From positions 1-7,908 of the forward strand of contig JBECKQ010000111.1 in NCBI GenBank assembly GCA_040235375.1: a DNA stretch of 7,908 nucleotides, in the 5' to 3' direction. Below are positions 6,849 to 7,908 of the stretch, piece after piece. The translations under genes were made by a program, and so were the position numbers. The notes beneath the pieces were generated by a model. That model ran no database searches. It was not told the DNA's origin and was given only the letters and a program-made list of their open reading frames with translations. This DNA comes from JBECKQ01 sp040235375. GTDB lineage: Bacteria > Planctomycetota > Phycisphaerae > UBA1845. How positions within the stretch are numbered: the first letter of the stretch is position 1; the number at the start of each line of letters is the position of its first letter.

Positions 6849-7613
6849 ATGAACGCAACAACGGTAGTGCTGGTTCTCGTGGCGCTGGCGACGGCGACCC
6901 TGTCCGGGATTCTGGGCATGGGCGGCGGCATGCTGCTGCTGGCCGTCCTCTTCACGTTTCTCTCGCATGGCGAGGCGATACCGCTGCACGCCGTAGTGCA
7001 ATTGGCGAGCAACTCGACGCGCGCCGTTGCCTTTCACGGCCACACGGAGGGTGACGTCGTGCGGCGATTCGCCATCGGGCTCGTGCCGGGAACGGTGATC
7101 GGCGCGGCGGCGTTGTGGTGGGTCGGAAGGGGCGGCGCGGCCGAGCCGTACCTCAAGATGCTCGTCGGCGTGTACGTGCTTGTGGCTGCGTTCATACCGG
7201 CATCGCCGAGCTCACCTCATCCCCGTGGGCGGCGGCACTGGTGGGACTTCGTGCTTCTGGGGCTGGTGGCCGGCGTAATGTGCCTCACGGTCGGCGCCGT
7301 GGGGCCGCTGATTGCGCCCCTCTTTGCCCGGCGGGACTTTGTCAAGGATCGCCTTATTGCGACGAAGGCCTGGTGCCAGATGCTGACACACCTGGTCAAG
7401 CTTCCGGCATTCATCGTGCTGGGGACGTTCGCGCTCGGTGAGCTGTGGACGCTTGCCCTGCCGATGATGATCGTCGTGATCCCCGGAACGCTGTTGGGCA
7501 AGTGGCTGCTGCGCTACGTTTCTCCCGATCTGTTCCGGGTCCTCTACCGCGCGGCCCTGCTGGTCGCGGGCGCGAAGGTGCTGATCGTCGACGGAATCAT
7601 GGCGCTCGCCTGA
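6849..7613 (+). CDS. TauE/SafE (TSUP) family membrane transporter, sulfite/organosulfonate exporter-like
   Basis: 254 residues, a normal length for the family. Seen: a polytopic membrane protein with about seven or eight hydrophobic segments in two halves. The first half has the glycine-rich SGILGMGGGMLLLAVL (residues 19-34) followed by HAVVQLASNSTRA (47-59). The second half repeats the theme with AGVMCLTVGAVGPLIAPLFA (141-160) and ATKAWCQMLTHLVKL (171-185). This two-fold layout, glycine-rich loop plus 'Q..SN..R' and 'K...Q...H..K', is the TauE/SafE signature. Known: members export or import small anions such as sulfite, sulfoacetate or related organic acids across the cytoplasmic membrane. 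The substrate here cannot be assigned. The ATG is chosen because it lies just ahead of the first membrane helix. A GTG at 6783 would add 22 non-hydrophobic residues. No good Shine-Dalgarno precedes either start. The gene is divergent from the operon and convergent with the phosphorylase gene. Confidence 0.88.
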   Translation: MNATTVVLVLVALATATLSGILGMGGGMLLLAVLFTFLSHGEAIPLHAVVQLASNSTRAVAFHGHTEGDVVRRFAIGLVPGTVIGAAALWWVGRGGAAEPYLKMLVGVYVLVAAFIPASPSSPHPRGRRHWWDFVLLGLVAGVMCLTVGAVGPLIAPLFARRDFVKDRLIATKAWCQMLTHLVKLPAFIVLGTFALGELWTLALPMMIVVIPGTLLGKWLLRYVSPDLFRVLYRAALLVAGAKVLIVDGIMALA

Positions 7614-7671
7614 CGCCCGCGCTGTCGAGTGACAGTCCTTGGCACAATACGTCGCGGGGCGCAGCGTCAGG
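7609..7671. repeat. Inverted repeat spanning both stop codons of convergent genes
   Basis: CCTGACGC (7609-7616) and its exact reverse complement GCGTCAGG (7664-7671) bracket the convergent junction. Each arm contains the TGA stop of one gene. A smaller hairpin is nested inside. It could form a long-range stem in either transcript, or simply reflect two genes that both end in a C-TGA-CGC context. Confidence 0.4.
7622..7635. terminator. Possible bidirectional hairpin terminator
   Basis: CTGTC (7622-7626) and GACAG (7631-7635) form a perfect 5-bp stem with the loop GAGT, nine nt after the transporter stop. It is followed by TCCTT only, not a true T-tract. The stem is short, but its position between two convergent stops suits a terminator or 3'-end stabiliser for both genes. 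Confidence 0.3.
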
Positions 7672-7908
7672 ATCGACGCATCGCGGGCAGATAGTATTTC
7701 GTCAGGTACTCGCGGACCTGCCGGTGCGTGTTGAAGTACGGCGGGATCGTCCGCATGGCGTTCTTCATCCGCCCGATCCAACGGGTCGGCCGGTCCTTGG
7801 CGGCGCGATTGAAGTAAAGCGGAACGACGTCGCGCTCCAGCACGCGATAGAGCTCCCGGGCGTCTCGGCTGTCGGCGGCCCTGGTGCCGTCGTGGTCTTT
7901 TCCCGTGC
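7667..7908 (-). CDS. glgP: 3' end of an alpha-glucan (glycogen/starch) phosphorylase gene, GT35 family
   Basis: The minus-strand frame is open from the window end to the TGA at 7667-7669 and gives the last 79 residues. Seen: RELYRVLERDVVPLYFNR, then RWIGRMKNAMRTIPPYFNTHRQVREYL, then KYYLPAMRRS at the end. This matches the C-terminal helices of bacterial alpha-glucan phosphorylases of the Thermus type (consensus 'L...VVPLYY.R......WI.RMK.S...L.P.FNT.RMV.EY...YYLPA'). Known: the enzyme phosphorolyses alpha-1,4-glucans to glucose 1-phosphate with pyridoxal phosphate, in the cytoplasm. The catalytic and cofactor residues lie upstream, outside the window, so integrity cannot be checked. It converges on the transporter gene with 53 nt between the stops. 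Confidence 0.85.
   Translation of the reverse strand, partial: TGKDHDGTRAADSRDARELYRVLERDVVPLYFNRAAKDRPTRWIGRMKNAMRTIPPYFNTHRQVREYLTKYYLPAMRRS

Overview
The window is GC-rich throughout the genes and densely coding. It holds six genes on both strands, and the two outermost are cut by the window edges. Most likely this is chromosomal DNA of a planctomycete, possibly Phycisphaerae-like. That is an inference from protein style: secreted proteins pairing an alpha/alpha toroid with DUF4159-like domains, a short N-terminal beta module of the type 'DIITLHDGTVIEGTIV', a DUF1570/peptidase-MA-like gluzincin, and a bacterial alpha-glucan phosphorylase. No RNA gene, CRISPR array, insertion sequence or phage gene was found.

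Layout. Bases 1-276 (+) are the 3' end of a gene whose product ends in a winged-helix domain, probably a DUF4910-type aminopeptidase-like protein. It converges on a three-gene minus-strand operon that is transcribed right to left. The first gene (6349 down to 3398) encodes a 983-residue exported protein with a beta-sandwich-like N-terminus, an alpha/alpha toroid and two DUF4159-like domains. The second (3359 down to 2151) encodes a 402-residue exported protein with a small beta module followed by helices. The third (2100 down to 307) encodes a 597-residue exported zinc metallopeptidase with TPRs in front and a concanavalin-like domain behind. The gaps are 38 and 50 nt, and each start has a Shine-Dalgarno-like sequence.

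A non-coding divergent region of about 500 nt (6350-6848) separates the operon from a plus-strand TauE/SafE-type membrane transporter gene (6849-7613). That gene converges on the 3' end of an alpha-glucan phosphorylase gene (minus strand, 7667 to beyond the window).

How the genes fit together. The operon is the most interesting part. All three products carry N-terminal export signals, so they probably act together at or outside the cytoplasmic membrane. Its parts are a large repeat/toroid scaffold, a helical adaptor-like protein and a metallopeptidase. No substrate or pathway can be read from the sequence. The flanking aminopeptidase-like, transporter and phosphorylase genes are separate transcription units and probably unrelated housekeeping or accessory functions.
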